Part shown: positions 55,048 to 64,000 of the stretch, piece after piece | Position numbering within the stretch: the first letter of the stretch is position 1 | Layout of the letters: each line of letters begins with the position of its first letter | NCBI RefSeq assembly: GCF_014851585.1 | Contig: NZ_JACVAB010000001.1 | Span: forward strand, 1,302,001 to 1,366,000 | Source: Agrobacterium sp. AGB01 | GTDB taxonomy: Bacteria > Pseudomonadota > Alphaproteobacteria > Rhizobiales > Rhizobiaceae | Direction of reading: 5' to 3' | Length of the DNA stretch: 64,000 nt | Program-made: the position numbers and the translations under genes | The notes under the pieces: model-generated | Databases searched by the model: none | The model's input: only the letters and a program-made list of their open reading frames with translations | What the model was told of the DNA's origin: nothing

Positions 55048-56367
55048 ATGGCAGATTCATTGAGAATCGGCATAGCGGGGCTCGGCACTGTCGGCTCGTC
55101 GCTTGTGCGCATCATCCAGCAGAGAAGCAACGAGCTTGCGATTACCTGCGGACGCGCGATTGAGATTATTGCCGTTAGCGCGCGCGACCGTTCGCGCGAC
55201 CGTGGCATTGATCTCACCGGTATTACCTGGTTTGACACACCCGAGCAGATGGCAGCCGAAGCTGAGATCGATGTGTTCGTTGAACTGGTTGGCGGTGCAT
55301 CTGGCCCCGCCAAGGCAGCAGTCAGAACCGCGCTTGCCCGCGGTCTGCATGTGGTGACAGCCAACAAGGCATTGCTTGCCAAGCACGGTGTGGAACTGGC
55401 AACTACGGCAGAAGAGAAGGGTGTTCTCCTGAACTTCGAAGCTGCGGTGGCCGGTGGTATTCCCGTTATCAAGGCACTGCGTGAATCCCTGACCGGCAAC
55501 CACGTGACCCGCATCTACGGTATCATGAACGGTACCTGCAATTACATCCTGACCAAGATGGAGAAGGAAGGCCTGTCTTTTGAGACGTGCCTGAAGGAAG
55601 CGCAGCGTCTTGGTTACGCTGAAGCGGACCCAGCCTTTGACATCGAGGGCAATGACACCGCTCACAAGCTTGCCATTTTGACGACGCTGGCATTCGGCAA
55701 CAAGATTGCAGCTGACGACATCTATCTCGAAGGTATCACCAATATCTCGATTGAAGATATCCATGCCGCTGCCGATCTCGGTTACCGCATCAAGCTGCTC
55801 GGCGTTGCACAGATGACTGAGTCCGGCATTGAACAGCGCGTTCACCCAACCATGGTGCCGCTGGATTCCGTGATTGCGCAGGTGGATGGCGTGACCAACG
55901 CTGTTGCCATCGAATCCGATATCCTCGGTGAGTTGTTGATGGTTGGCCCCGGCGCTGGTGGTAATGCAACGGCATCTGCCGTTCTTGGCGATATCGCCGA
56001 CATCGCCAAGAGCCGTCCTGGCATTCAGCAAGTTCCGGTGCTTGGCCGTCCGGCCAAGTCGCTGGAAAAGTACCGTCGCGCCAAGATGAAGAAACACGAA
56101 GGCGGTTACTTCATCCGCCTGACTGTCGCTGACCGCGCCGGCGTGTTTGCCAGCATCGCGACAAGCATGGCTGAAAATGGCATTTCGCTGGAATCGATCG
56201 TGCAGCGCTCGCGCGCCCAGACGCCGGATGCCCCGCAGACAATCGTGCTGGTGACCCATGCAACCATGGAAGACGCCGTTCGCAAGGCCGTCGCCTCCAT
56301 CAAGAGCCAGGCTTACCTGACGGATGAACCGCAGGTCATCCGAATCGAACGCACAAAGGCTGCCTGA
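55048..56367 (+). CDS. hom: Homoserine dehydrogenase
   Basis: A 439-residue NAD(P)-dependent enzyme turning aspartate semialdehyde into homoserine for threonine and methionine. The nucleotide motif is IAGLGTVGSSLVRI, the catalytic region includes VTANKALLAKHG and GIMNGTCNYILTKME, and AYADPAF-like substrate binding is in YAEADPAFDIEGNDTAHKLA. A C-terminal ACT domain (about 352-430; RLTVADRAGVFASIATSMAE) suggests feedback by threonine. ATG 55048 has AGGA nine bases before. Confidence 0.95.
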   Translation: MADSLRIGIAGLGTVGSSLVRIIQQRSNELAITCGRAIEIIAVSARDRSRDRGIDLTGITWFDTPEQMAAEAEIDVFVELVGGASGPAKAAVRTALARGLHVVTANKALLAKHGVELATTAEEKGVLLNFEAAVAGGIPVIKALRESLTGNHVTRIYGIMNGTCNYILTKMEKEGLSFETCLKEAQRLGYAEADPAFDIEGNDTAHKLAILTTLAFGNKIAADDIYLEGITNISIEDIHAAADLGYRIKLLGVAQMTESGIEQRVHPTMVPLDSVIAQVDGVTNAVAIESDILGELLMVGPGAGGNATASAVLGDIADIAKSRPGIQQVPVLGRPAKSLEKYRRAKMKKHEGGYFIRLTVADRAGVFASIATSMAENGISLESIVQRSRAQTPDAPQTIVLVTHATMEDAVRKAVASIKSQAYLTDEPQVIRIERTKAA

Positions 56368-56606
56368 TTCGCGCCGCATTTCGGTTTTCGCACCGAATTT
56401 TGGTTCCATTTTGACATTATCGATGCCCTGCCGCTGGTTATGCCCACGGCGGGGCATTCGCTTTTACAAAATGTGACTGCCGTTAGCCCCGATAGCCGCC
56501 TTTGAGTACTCTATTTTGCTTACGCAGTAAGGAGTAAGGCTGGTCAAGGGCGTTAAGTGACAGTACCATGACATCAACTGAAATCACCAAGCGAGGGAGG
56601 CGCGTC
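56368..56606. other. Intergenic region after hom
   Basis: About 240 bases with no coding signal. GATGCCCTGCCGCTGG and TGCCCACGGCGGGGCA near 56422-56458 look capable of folding, but I see no clean terminator. The promoter of the small membrane protein must be here. Confidence 0.4.
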
Positions 56607-56810
56607 GTGAGTTCAATTGTTCTGTTCAAGGATATTGGTCCTGTCGAAAAGGCAAAGGTTCATCCTCTGCCAAACTTTTCGAACGACAATTTTGCCCTGT
56701 GTGAAAATGAAGAAAGTTTCGCCCGACGTAATTGGGCGGTGCTGACCATTCTGCTATCCGTCGTGGCCAGCAGCGTCGGAGCCTTGGCTCTGCCGATTGT
56801 TCTGGGCTGA
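56607..56810 (+). CDS. Small single-pass membrane protein of unknown function
   Basis: A 67-residue protein with a soluble N-terminal ~45 residues and one C-terminal membrane helix (WAVLTILLSVVASSVGALAL). GTG 56607 has AGGGAGG six bases upstream, a very good ribosome-binding site, so I prefer it to ATG 56568. I do not recognise a family. It is isolated, with a stable hairpin 11 bases after its stop, and lies 363 bases before recJ. Confidence 0.6.
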   Translation: MSSIVLFKDIGPVEKAKVHPLPNFSNDNFALCENEESFARRNWAVLTILLSVVASSVGALALPIVLG

Positions 56811-56821
56811 TTTGACACGAT

Positions 56822-56856
56822 AACAGCCACCATGTCTGAGGAGGGTGGTGGCTGTT
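56822..56856 (+). terminator. Hairpin after the small membrane protein gene
   Basis: An 11-bp stem AACAGCCACCA / TGGTGGCTGTT with a 13-base loop begins 11 bases after the stop. The T-tract is minimal, so it could be a terminator or a 3'-end stabiliser. Confidence 0.55.
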
Positions 56857-57173
56857 GTGATGGTCTGGAAACTGCATGCTTTCCGGACTTTTCCTAAAGC
56901 GGCGCACATCCATGATGTGCGTTGTTTTGGCTGGCGTAAAACGCCATGCCACGGCTTTGAATGTGACCAGCTTTGCAGCTCGAGCCTTGCCGTAAAGGCC
57001 GTTCGTGCAGTTGGGTGATGCCATGCTTTGCGGCCGGTCATGTCTTCCAACAAAGTTTTCGCCCTCTCTTGCTCTTGAAACTCCCGCACGACAGAATAAA
57101 TGCTCGTCTTTAAGCCACGAAAGCTGTTTAACCGCTTTCATTATGTGTTGAGTTTGGCAGAGCAGGATAGTGA
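56857..57173. other. Intergenic region upstream of recJ
   Basis: About 315 bases with no gene I can support. An antisense frame of 191 codons crosses this region and the small gene but has no ribosome-binding site or recognisable domain. It presumably holds the recJ promoter. Confidence 0.5.
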
Positions 57174-58976
57174 ATGACGGAACCGGTCGATACCGTGCCA
57201 CGTGCGTTTCTGGGTGTGGAGCGATCGGTCAGCGACCAGCGCTGGGTGTCACGGCTTGATCAGGCCGGGCAGAACCGCGCCCTCGCCATGGCGCAGCTTC
57301 ACGGCATGCCGGAACTGATCGCCCGTGTGCTGGCCGGGCGTGGCGTTGCCGTTGATGAGGCACTGGAATTTCTCGACCCAACCATCCGTAACCTGATGCC
57401 CGATCCGCACACGCTGACGGATTGTGAACTGGCCGCCAATCGTCTGGCCGCCGCCATCGAGAAAAACGAAAAGATCGCCATTTTCGGTGACTATGACGTT
57501 GATGGTGCGTCGTCGGCTGCCTTGATGTTCCGCTTCCTTAATCATTTCGGGCTTGAGCCGGAAATCTATATTCCCGACCGTATTTTTGAAGGTTATGGCC
57601 CAAACCCCGCCGCGATGCAGCAACTGGCCGCCAATGGTGCCACACTGATCGTGACAGTGGATTGTGGCTCCACCAGCCATGAATCGCTGCTGGCCGCCAA
57701 GCAGGCCGGCACCGATGTGGTTGTCATAGACCACCATCAGGTCGGTGAAACGCTGCCGCCTTGCGTGGCGCTCGTAAACCCCAACCGCCAGGACGATCTC
57801 TCAGGCCAAGGCCATCTCTGTGCCGCCGGTGTGGTGTTTCTGGTACTGGTGGCAACGCTGCGAGTGATGAAGGACAAAAAGGACCGCCGCGCCTTCACGC
57901 TCGACCTTCTGTCCTTCCTCGATATCGTGGCACTGGCGACCGTGTGTGACGTTGTGCCACTGAAGGGGCTGAACCGTGCCTATGTGGTGAAAGGTCTGGT
58001 TGCAGCCCGCCACATGAACAATGCCGGTCTGGCGGCGCTGTTTAAGATTGCGGGTCTTGGCGGTCCGGTCACGCCCTATCATTTCGGTTTTCTGATTGGT
58101 CCGCGCATCAATGCTGGCGGCCGGATTGGCGATGCCGCACTTGGCAGCCGCCTGTTGACCATTGATGACCCGTCTGGTGCTGAAGTCATTGCGGCAAAGC
58201 TCGATGAACTGAACCGCGAACGTCAGGCGATGGAAACCGTGATGCTGGCCGAGGCGGAAGCCGAAGCACTTGCCGAATATGGTGACGGCTCCGGGGCAGG
58301 GGTTATTGTCACCGCCCGGCAGAACTGGCACCCCGGCATTGTCGGCCTGCTGGCATCACGCCTCAAAGATCGCTTCCGCCGTCCTGCCTTTGCCATTGCC
58401 TTTGATGCAAACGGCAAGGGCACCGGTTCCGGCCGCTCGATCAATGGCTTTGATCTTGGCCGCATGGTACGAGCTGCCGTCGACAATGGCCTTCTGGTCA
58501 AGGGGGGCGGCCATGCCATGGCAGCCGGCCTGACAGTGGAGCGCAGCGCGCTTGGCAAGCTTAGAACCTTCTTTGAGGAAAGCGCCTCCAAGGCCATCGC
58601 ATCGCTGGTCGAAAACAGTGCGCTCAAGATAGATGGTGCAATTGGTGCCTCCGGTGCGACGCTGGATCTGATCGACCGGCTGGAAGCGGCTGGCCCCTAT
58701 GGTTCGGGCCATTCACAGCCGATTTTTGCCATTCCGGCCCATCGCCTCAAAGATGCCCGCACCGTGGGCGCCAATCACGTCAAGATAACGCTGGAAGCGC
58801 TGGATGGCAGCCGGCTGGACGGTATTGCATTCCGCGCGGCAGATGCGCCGCTCGGCCAACTGCTGCTGAACGGCAGAGGCCGCTCCGTGCATGTTGCCGG
58901 AACATTGGGCGCGGAACAATGGCAGGGTCAACGCCGGGTGCAAATCCGCGTGCTGGACGCGGCAATCGCCAATTGA
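57174..58976 (+). CDS. recJ: Single-stranded-DNA-specific exonuclease RecJ
   Basis: A 600-residue 5'-3' ssDNA exonuclease of RecFOR recombination and mismatch repair. DHH-family motifs are in order: IFGDYDVDGASSAALMF (motif I), VTVDCGSTSHESL (II), VIDHHQVGE (DHH, III), then FLDIVALATVCDVVPL (IV), and the DHHA1 part VKGGGHAMAAGL with an RxG-type region; the OB fold is in the last 100 residues. ATG 57174 is the only reasonable start. Confidence 0.95.
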   Translation: MTEPVDTVPRAFLGVERSVSDQRWVSRLDQAGQNRALAMAQLHGMPELIARVLAGRGVAVDEALEFLDPTIRNLMPDPHTLTDCELAANRLAAAIEKNEKIAIFGDYDVDGASSAALMFRFLNHFGLEPEIYIPDRIFEGYGPNPAAMQQLAANGATLIVTVDCGSTSHESLLAAKQAGTDVVVIDHHQVGETLPPCVALVNPNRQDDLSGQGHLCAAGVVFLVLVATLRVMKDKKDRRAFTLDLLSFLDIVALATVCDVVPLKGLNRAYVVKGLVAARHMNNAGLAALFKIAGLGGPVTPYHFGFLIGPRINAGGRIGDAALGSRLLTIDDPSGAEVIAAKLDELNRERQAMETVMLAEAEAEALAEYGDGSGAGVIVTARQNWHPGIVGLLASRLKDRFRRPAFAIAFDANGKGTGSGRSINGFDLGRMVRAAVDNGLLVKGGGHAMAAGLTVERSALGKLRTFFEESASKAIASLVENSALKIDGAIGASGATLDLIDRLEAAGPYGSGHSQPIFAIPAHRLKDARTVGANHVKITLEALDGSRLDGIAFRAADAPLGQLLLNGRGRSVHVAGTLGAEQWQGQRRVQIRVLDAAIAN

Positions 58977-59049
58977 TGTCACAGAAGCTGCTCGAAGGCT
59001 GAAGCAAGACTCTGATGCCGCAAGCGACCGCCCAGCAGTTCTGAAATGC

Positions 59050-60108
59050 TCAGTGTTGGTAGAGTTCAACCGTGCGACCGGTGGCAACTGCAAGCAAGTT
59101 GTATTCAGCGACCAATCCGCCGCCTTTGCATTTGCCATCACCCACACCAAAAGTCGGCGTTGTGATCGTGCCGTCAATATCCATGCCGACAATCTGCCCT
59201 TTGTCATCAAGTACGAAAATTTGTCCTTGATGATACAGCGGCTGGCCGACGATCTCGCCTGGTAACGGCTGGCTCCAGACCGCCTCGAGTCGCGCCTTTT
59301 TAAACAGCAACCCTTTCTTTTCCAGCGACGCAACACGGATCGTGCTGTTGTCGTCACCAGCAATGATGCGATTGCCGACAACCAGTGGACCTGACGTGAT
59401 CGCCGTGCCCTCAGGAATGGCCAGAGATGCCTTCAGGGCGCCATTGGCAGGGTCGTAGAGGTGGATGGCATTGCGGGCGCCCCAGACCAGCAGGCCGTCC
59501 ACAATGGCGGCATTGAAGTGATACTGATCCGCTGTCGTTGACCACAACCTGTTGCCTGACTGCTGGTCGATGCACAGCAGATGCACGGTCGATTCTCCGA
59601 ACTTGGCGCCGGAAACAATTGCCGTGTGGAAGATCTTGCCGTCATGCGCCAGAAACCGGTAGGCGTGACCTCCGGTGTCATGGGACCAGAGGACGTCGCC
59701 AGTCGCTTTATCGAGACACCAGGTCTTCTGGCTGCCGCCACCGGTTTCGGCAATGAAGATACGATCCCCGCTCAGAACAGGCACATTGACATTGCGTGTG
59801 CCAAAGGCGCTGGTCCACAGCGTGCTGCCATCAGGCGCATAGGCGTGAACCGCGCCGGCGAAGCTGGCAACATAGATATTGCCATGATTATCAATCAGCG
59901 GTTCCGTCGCCACATGGTCGATCGTGTGTCGCCACACCTCACGCCCGTCGGTTTTTGAGAGGGCGATGACACTGCTCTCGAAGAAGCTCTTTTTGTCGTA
60001 ATGAAAAACGCCGACAACCTGGTCCTTGCCAATAACAGGCGTGCGGGCCGAGACATTGCGCTCCTTGGGCAGCGCATAATTCCAAATCATCGTCCAACCG
60101 GTGTTCAT
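59050..60108 (-). CDS. PQQ-like beta-propeller repeat protein
   Basis: A 352-residue protein made of tandem beta-propeller blades, each with the PQQ pattern (GREVWRH, YAPDGSTLWTS, ATGDVLWSHDTGG, QSGNRLWSTTADQ). No signal peptide is visible, so it appears cytoplasmic, unlike BamB or PQQ dehydrogenases. It may be a scaffold or ligand-binding protein; cofactor binding is not shown. ATG 60108 has AAGG about nine bases upstream; the frame extends 13 codons further. Confidence 0.78.
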   Translation of the reverse strand: MNTGWTMIWNYALPKERNVSARTPVIGKDQVVGVFHYDKKSFFESSVIALSKTDGREVWRHTIDHVATEPLIDNHGNIYVASFAGAVHAYAPDGSTLWTSAFGTRNVNVPVLSGDRIFIAETGGGSQKTWCLDKATGDVLWSHDTGGHAYRFLAHDGKIFHTAIVSGAKFGESTVHLLCIDQQSGNRLWSTTADQYHFNAAIVDGLLVWGARNAIHLYDPANGALKASLAIPEGTAITSGPLVVGNRIIAGDDNSTIRVASLEKKGLLFKKARLEAVWSQPLPGEIVGQPLYHQGQIFVLDDKGQIVGMDIDGTITTPTFGVGDGKCKGGGLVAEYNLLAVATGRTVELYQH

Positions 60109-60297
60109 GGCCAAACCTTCTGGATGAAAATGGTTCGATGGTGTCAAAGGGAAATAGCAACAAAGCGCAAGGTTGTGTACCCGCTAAAGCCACGCTGAGG
60201 GCAGGGTATGGCTTGCGCATGTCAGCGCATGGCAAAACGAACAAGCGACGTTGTCGCTGTGGCGTTTTTTATCATGATGTAGGGGAGAGAAGCACAG

Positions 60298-60372
60298 TGG
60301 TACGCCCTAGGGGAGTCGAACCCCTCTTTTCAGAATGAAAATCTGACGTCCTAACCGATAGACGAAGGGCGC
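60298..60372 (-). tRNA. tRNA-Glu (TTC), copy A
   Basis: Read on the minus strand, it begins GCGCCCTTCGTCTATCGG, has the anticodon loop TTTTCAT (anticodon TTC, glutamate), a T arm GGGG-TTCGACT-CCCC and the acceptor strand AGGGCGTA. The CCA end is encoded (60298-60300). All arms pair, with one G-T at the top of the acceptor stem. Identical in sequence to copy B 224 bases away. Confidence 0.96.
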
Positions 60373-60390
60373 GTACGCTGTGTTGGCGCC

Positions 60391-60419
60391 CTTATAGTCA
60401 GAGGTTTGATTTCCCGCAA
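60391..60419 (-). promoter_or_regulatory. Sigma-70-type promoter of tRNA-Glu copy A
   Basis: On the minus strand TTGCGG (60414-60419) and TATAAG (60391-60396) are separated by exactly 17 bases and lie 19 bases upstream of the tRNA 5' end. Confidence 0.75.
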
Positions 60420-60595
60420 GCACCAAATTGCATTTTTTTGCGTTTCGGCTGTGGAAAATTGCATTTTTTTCCAGTTGGCCTTTTAGGTGAGGGGATTGCT
60501 GTAAATATCTGAAAATGTCGGCATAAATCGACATGCAGAAAGATCGTTCCCGAGGCGGGAATGATGCAGTTTTTCAATTTAGGGGAGGATCACAG

Positions 60596-60670
60596 TGGTA
60601 CGCCCTAGGGGAGTCGAACCCCTCTTTTCAGAATGAAAATCTGACGTCCTAACCGATAGACGAAGGGCGC
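60596..60670 (-). tRNA. tRNA-Glu (TTC), copy B
   Basis: Same sequence, anticodon (TTC) and encoded CCA (60596-60598) as copy A. It is upstream in the direction of transcription. The flanks of both copies are also similar, showing a tandem duplication. Confidence 0.96.
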
Positions 60671-60688
60671 ATACGCTGTGTTGGCGCC

Positions 60689-60717
60689 CTTATAATCAGA
60701 GGTTTTATTTCCTGCAA
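60689..60717 (-). promoter_or_regulatory. Sigma-70-type promoter of tRNA-Glu copy B
   Basis: On the minus strand TTGCAG (60712-60717) and TATAAG (60689-60694) are 17 bases apart, in the same place relative to the tRNA as in copy A. Confidence 0.75.
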
Positions 60718-60866
60718 GCGCCAATTTTCGTTTTTTGCAAAAAAATGACAATGCCGATGATTTTATTGTTCAGGTTTTGTAATTGTTGTTTTAAATCAGT
60801 GGCTTGTTGTTTTTCTGTCGCTCTGCGGTGACATTTAGTCGGGTATGTATAACGGCCATCTGGGCA

Positions 60867-60896
60867 TAAAAAATGGGGCCGAAGCCCCATTTTTCC
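60867..60896 (-). terminator. Rho-independent terminator after aapP
   Basis: On the minus strand AAAATGGGGC pairs with GCCCCATTTT around TTCG, followed by TTTT. It is 12 bases beyond the aapP stop and ends the amino acid transporter operon. Confidence 0.88.
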
Positions 60897-60907
60897 GTTT
60901 TCGATTC

Positions 60908-61681
60908 CTAGTGAAGAATCTGGCTGAGGAACAATTTTGTTCGCTCGTGCTGCGGATTGTCGAAGAACTCCTGCGGGGAGTTTTCTTCGACGATCTGGCC
61001 CTGGTCCATGAAGATAACCCGGTTTGCCACCTGGCGTGCAAAACCCATTTCGTGGGTTACGCACAGCATGGTCATGCCTTCTTCGGCAAGGCCCACCATC
61101 GTATCGAGAACTTCTTTCACCATTTCCGGGTCGAGCGCCGATGTCGGCTCATCGAACAGCAGGATTTTTGGCTTCATGCACAGCGAGCGGGCAATCGCCA
61201 CGCGCTGCTGCTGACCGCCGGAAAGCTGGCCCGGATATTTGTGAGCCTGTTCAGGGATCTTCACGCGCTCCAGGAAGTGCATGGCAATCGCTTCAGCTTC
61301 TTTCTTTGGGGTCTTGCGAACCCAGATCGGTGCCAGCGTGCAGTTTTCAAGGATTGTCAGGTGAGGGAACAGGTTGAAGTGCTGGAACACCATGCCCACT
61401 TCGCGACGAACCTCATCGATCTTCTTCAGATCGTTGGTCAGTTCGATGCCATCCACCACAATGCTGCCCGACTGGTGTTCTTCCAGACGGTTGATGCAGC
61501 GGATCATTGTCGACTTGCCCGAGCCGGAAGGCCCGGCAATGACGATACGCTCACCGCGCATGACCTTGAGGTTGATATCGCGAAGCACGTGGAAATCGCC
61601 ATACCATTTGTTCATGCCAACGATTTCGATAGCGACGTCGGTATCAGAAACCGTCATTTTTTGTGTTTGGGGTCCTGCCAT
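60908..61681 (-). CDS. aapP: General L-amino acid ABC transporter, ATP-binding subunit AapP
   Basis: A 257-residue polar amino acid ABC ATPase. Walker A is [10 protein letters not shown], the Q-loop [11 protein letters not shown], the ABC signature [15 protein letters not shown], Walker [15 protein letters not shown] and the switch His [10 protein letters not shown]. It energises the AapQ/AapM permeases. It starts 11 bases after the aapM stop with AAGGGA upstream, and is followed by a terminator. Confidence 0.95.
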   Translation of the reverse strand: MAGPQTQKMTVSDTDVAIEIVGMNKWYGDFHVLRDINLKVMRGERIVIAGPSGSGKSTMIRCINRLEEHQSGSIVVDGIELTNDLKKIDEVRREVGMVFQHFNLFPHLTILENCTLAPIWVRKTPKKEAEAIAMHFLERVKIPEQAHKYPGQLSGGQQQRVAIARSLCMKPKILLFDEPTSALDPEMVKEVLDTMVGLAEEGMTMLCVTHEMGFARQVANRVIFMDQGQIVEENSPQEFFDNPQHERTKLFLSQILH

Positions 61682-61692
61682 GAGTGTTTCCC

Positions 61693-62850
61693 TTATCTTT
61701 TATGTCCGGTGTCGAGGTGTCTTTCCATAAAGGCAGAGTAACGCGACATGCCGAAGCAGAATATCCAGAAGATGAAGCCTGCGAAAATCAGGCCGGTCAA
61801 TGGTGTTACCGGGGTAATCCACGTCGCATCGCGGAAATTGAGCTGCACAATACCCAGCAGGTCGAACATGCCAATGATCGATACCAGAGAGGTGTCCTTG
61901 AACAGGCCAATGAACGTGTTGACGATGCCGGGAATAACCAGCTTGATTGCCTGCGGCAGGATGATCAGCCGCGTGGTCTGCCAGTAGCCGAGACCGAGTG
62001 AATCGGCACCTTCAAACTGGCCTTTTGGAATGGCCTGCAAACCACCGCGAATAACTTCCGCCATGTAGGCAGATGCAAACAGCGCAACGCCGACGAGTGC
62101 ACGCAGGAAGTTGTCGATTGTCCATCCGGTTGGCAAAAACAGCGGCAGCATGACGTTTGCCATGAACAGAACGGTGATCAGCGGCACGCCACGGATGATT
62201 TCGATGAAGCCGACGCACAATGTCTTGATGGCAGGCATTTTCGATTTTCTGCCAAGTGCCAACAGAATGCCGAGCGGCAGTGACACCGCAATGCCGACGA
62301 AGGACAAAATGAGCGTGACCATCAGGCCACCCCAAAGAGGTGTGTCTACGCGCTGCAGGCCGAAAGCACCGCCATGCAGAAGGTAGAAGGCAACCACTGG
62401 GAAGATGATGAACATCAGGACGGCGTTGATTGTCTTGCCAGGGATCTTTGGAATGAGCAGCGGCACCAGCAATGCAATGAGCATGACTGTTACCAGTAGC
62501 GGACGCCATCTTTCATCAAGCGGATAACGGCCGAACATGAACTGCGCAAAGCGGTCCTCGACAAATGCCCAGCAGGCACCGGTCCAGCCTTCCGGCTGAA
62601 TGCCACCCTGGACGACGGTGGCACACACGGAACGGTCAGAGCCGACCCATGATGCCTTGATGAACAACCAGTCGATGGCCGGTGGTACGATAGCCAGGAT
62701 GATGGCGACCGCAATGAGCGTCAAAATCACGTCTTTGGGGCCGGAGAACAGATTTTTCCGCAACCATGCAACAGCGCTTTTTTCGTCCTTTGGGGGAGGT
62801 GCCGCGCCAACCATGGCGGTGCGGACATATTCTACGTTTCTTGTGCTCAT
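61693..62850 (-). CDS. aapM: General L-amino acid ABC transporter permease AapM
   Basis: A 385-residue inner-membrane permease. A long N-terminal part with a first helix ([20 protein letters not shown]) and an extracytoplasmic loop with cysteines (VCATVV, GACWAFV) precedes the HisM-like domain: [32 protein letters not shown] and the EAA-loop [20 protein letters not shown]. It lies between aapQ (4 bases) and aapP. Confidence 0.93.
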   Translation of the reverse strand: MSTRNVEYVRTAMVGAAPPPKDEKSAVAWLRKNLFSGPKDVILTLIAVAIILAIVPPAIDWLFIKASWVGSDRSVCATVVQGGIQPEGWTGACWAFVEDRFAQFMFGRYPLDERWRPLLVTVMLIALLVPLLIPKIPGKTINAVLMFIIFPVVAFYLLHGGAFGLQRVDTPLWGGLMVTLILSFVGIAVSLPLGILLALGRKSKMPAIKTLCVGFIEIIRGVPLITVLFMANVMLPLFLPTGWTIDNFLRALVGVALFASAYMAEVIRGGLQAIPKGQFEGADSLGLGYWQTTRLIILPQAIKLVIPGIVNTFIGLFKDTSLVSIIGMFDLLGIVQLNFRDATWITPVTPLTGLIFAGFIFWIFCFGMSRYSAFMERHLDTGHKR

Positions 62851-62854
62851 CAGC

Positions 62855-64000
62855 TTATCTCTCCACCAATGCCATCTTGGCGTTGAACCAGTTCATGAAG
62901 AGCGATGTGATGATGCTGATCGACAGATAGACAATCATCCAGATCGACACAACTTCGACGGCCTGACCGGTCTGGTTCAGGGTCGTTCCGCCGGTGGACA
63001 CCAGATCGGGATAACCGATGGCGACACCCAGCGAAGAGTTCTTCGTAAGGTTGAGATATTGGCTGGTAAGCGGCGGAATGATGATGCGCATGGCCTGCGG
63101 CACAACGATAAGACGGGTGGTCTTGCTGGATTTCATGCCAAGCGCGGTCGATGCTTCCGTCTGTCCCTTCGGAACGCCGCGAATACCGGAACGAATGGTT
63201 TCGGCAATGAAGGCGGCGGTATAGAAGGAGAGGGCCAGATAAAGCGCGAAAAACTCCGGCAGAACAGTGCTGCCACCCCTGATGTTGAAGCCACCGGCAA
63301 CAGGTACGTCGAAAGTCAGCGGCGCACCGGCAACCAGAAACGCCAATAGCGGCAGCCCAATCAGGATGCCGAGGCCGGCGCGGAAGATCGGGAAGGTCTG
63401 ACCGGTTTTCATCTGGCGTTTTGTCGCCCATTTGGACAAGGCCACAACGGCAATGATCGCAACCGGAATGGAGATTGCGAAAATCAGCGAACCTTCGCCC
63501 CAAACAGGTCTTGGAATAGAAAGACCACGGTTGTTGAGGAAGATGCCAAACGGCAGATCGTAGGAATCTCTGACATTGGGAAGCAGGCGCAAGACGCCCG
63601 TGTACCAGAAGAAGATAACCAGAAGCGGTGGGATATTGCGGAACACCTCGACGTAAACCGTGCAAATCTTGGCGATCAGCCAGTTGTTGGACAGACGCCC
63701 GACACCGACGATGAAGCCAATGATTGTTGCGGTGATAATACCGGTTATCGCAACGACTAGTGTGTTGAGGAATCCGACGACCAGCGCCCGGCCATAGGTG
63801 GAATCGCTGGAATAAGCGATCAGCGTGTCACCAATGTCAAAACCAGCGCGGCTATTCAGAAAGCCGTAGCCAGACGCCGTGTTGGAACGTGCGAGGTTGG
63901 TCGCCACGTTGTTGGCAATAAACCACACGACGGCAACGAAGATGATGATGGTAACGATTTGAAAGAAGATTGAACGGACTAACGGATCATAAAGGAGTGA
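62855..64000 (-). CDS. aapQ: General L-amino acid ABC transporter permease AapQ (5' end outside the window)
   Basis: The visible 381 residues run to the window edge without an ATG; the frame continues through [17 protein letters not shown] to the last base, so only the first ~15-20 residues are missing. AapQ landmarks: [59 protein letters not shown] and the EAA-loop [20 protein letters not shown]. It is the partner permease of AapM. In rhizobia aapJ, the periplasmic binding protein, comes first; it would lie beyond 64000. Confidence 0.92.
   Translation of the reverse strand, partial: SLLYDPLVRSIFFQIVTIIIFVAVVWFIANNVATNLARSNTASGYGFLNSRAGFDIGDTLIAYSSDSTYGRALVVGFLNTLVVAITGIITATIIGFIVGVGRLSNNWLIAKICTVYVEVFRNIPPLLVIFFWYTGVLRLLPNVRDSYDLPFGIFLNNRGLSIPRPVWGEGSLIFAISIPVAIIAVVALSKWATKRQMKTGQTFPIFRAGLGILIGLPLLAFLVAGAPLTFDVPVAGGFNIRGGSTVLPEFFALYLALSFYTAAFIAETIRSGIRGVPKGQTEASTALGMKSSKTTRLIVVPQAMRIIIPPLTSQYLNLTKNSSLGVAIGYPDLVSTGGTTLNQTGQAVEVVSIWMIVYLSISIITSLFMNWFNAKMALVER

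Larger units (their letters stand above)
60281..60726 (-). repeat. Tandem duplication carrying tRNA-Glu and its flanks
   Basis: The segment ~60281-60428 and the segment ~60581-60726 match in the tRNA, the 3' flank (AGGGGAG...CACAGTGG on plus) and the promoter flank (ACGCTGTGTTGGCGCCCTTATA). A few differences, such as TATAGTCAG versus TATAATCAG, show that the copies have drifted outside the tRNA. Confidence 0.85.

Noticed and set aside
56626-57201. 191-codon antisense frame across the small membrane gene and recJ upstream region
   Set aside because: No ribosome-binding site, odd composition rich in Arg, Pro and His, no recognisable domain, and it overlaps a better-supported gene and the recJ start.
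60298-60670. Considered as an attachment site of an integrated element next to tRNA-Glu
   Set aside because: No integrase, no phage or island genes on either side, and both tRNA copies are complete with promoters; a simple duplication explains it.

Overview
This window is ordinary core chromosome of an alphaproteobacterium in the Rhizobiales (Hyphomicrobiales), somewhere among the Rhizobiaceae, Brucellaceae and Phyllobacteriaceae. The evidence is the ExoR C-terminus at the left edge, the complete acpXL-fabZ-fabF2-fabF1-adh-lpxXL cluster for the very-long-chain fatty acid of lipid A, an FnrN-type regulator next to hemN, a class II DAHP synthase, and aapQMP genes for the general L-amino acid ABC transporter at the right edge. 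G+C looks moderate (high fifties by eye) and even. I see no insertion sequence, prophage, integrase or CRISPR array. The genus cannot be fixed from the sequence alone.

Layout. 1-3.0 kb: exoR (partial), xthA, erpA, dgt. 3.1-15.6 kb: a long plus-strand housekeeping run of argS, a large SPOR-domain envelope protein, nagZ, scpA-scpB, tatA-tatB-tatC, serS, surE and pcm, then a LysM/LytM lipoprotein resembling NlpD/DipM. 17.5-21.6 kb: minus-strand mobA, an MFS exporter, a DMT permease and moaA. 21.7-24.7 kb: a DUF971 protein, a KefB-type antiporter and a PPOX-fold flavoprotein. 24.8-30.7 kb: a diguanylate cyclase, fumC, an L,D-transpeptidase and gph. 30.9-35.3 kb: rpiA, a DUF2059 protein, gor and class II DAHP synthase. 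35.3-40.1 kb: a TadG/TadE pair, radC, map and sfsA on the minus strand. 40.3-43.4 kb: a small lipoprotein, a possible small secreted protein, then fnrN and hemN facing apart across one FNR box. 43.5-49.2 kb: the acpXL-lpxXL cluster. 49.4-51.4 kb: two tandem paralogous PAS proteins. 51.4-59.0 kb: a TSUP permease, a nucleoside hydrolase, an aminotransferase and hom, a small membrane protein and recJ. 59.0-64.0 kb: a PQQ-repeat protein, two tandem tRNA-Glu genes, and aapP-aapM-aapQ (aapQ cut by the edge).

How the genes work together. Cell-wall and envelope functions recur: nagZ recycling, an NlpD/DipM-like amidase activator, a SPOR protein, an L,D-transpeptidase, the Tat translocase, and the lipid A VLCFA cluster in which AcpXL carries the chain, FabZ/FabF1/FabF2/Adh elongate it and LpxXL transfers it. 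The fnrN-hemN pair links oxygen sensing to heme synthesis. moaA and mobA are molybdenum cofactor genes placed with two transporters.

The most informative non-routine signals are: the single FNR box with correctly spaced -10 elements on both sides; the FabF2 paralogue that lacks the ketosynthase cysteine and one histidine next to an intact FabF1, resembling a ketosynthase/chain-length-factor pair; the tandem duplication of tRNA-Glu with its own promoter in each copy; a terminator-like hairpin between acpXL and fabZ; and the PAS-protein pair around an AT-rich spacer. I did not find a convincing undescribed defence system, mobile element or operon. Promoters are given only where the match is good. 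Many start codons here are TTG or GTG, and my choice is explained in each entry.
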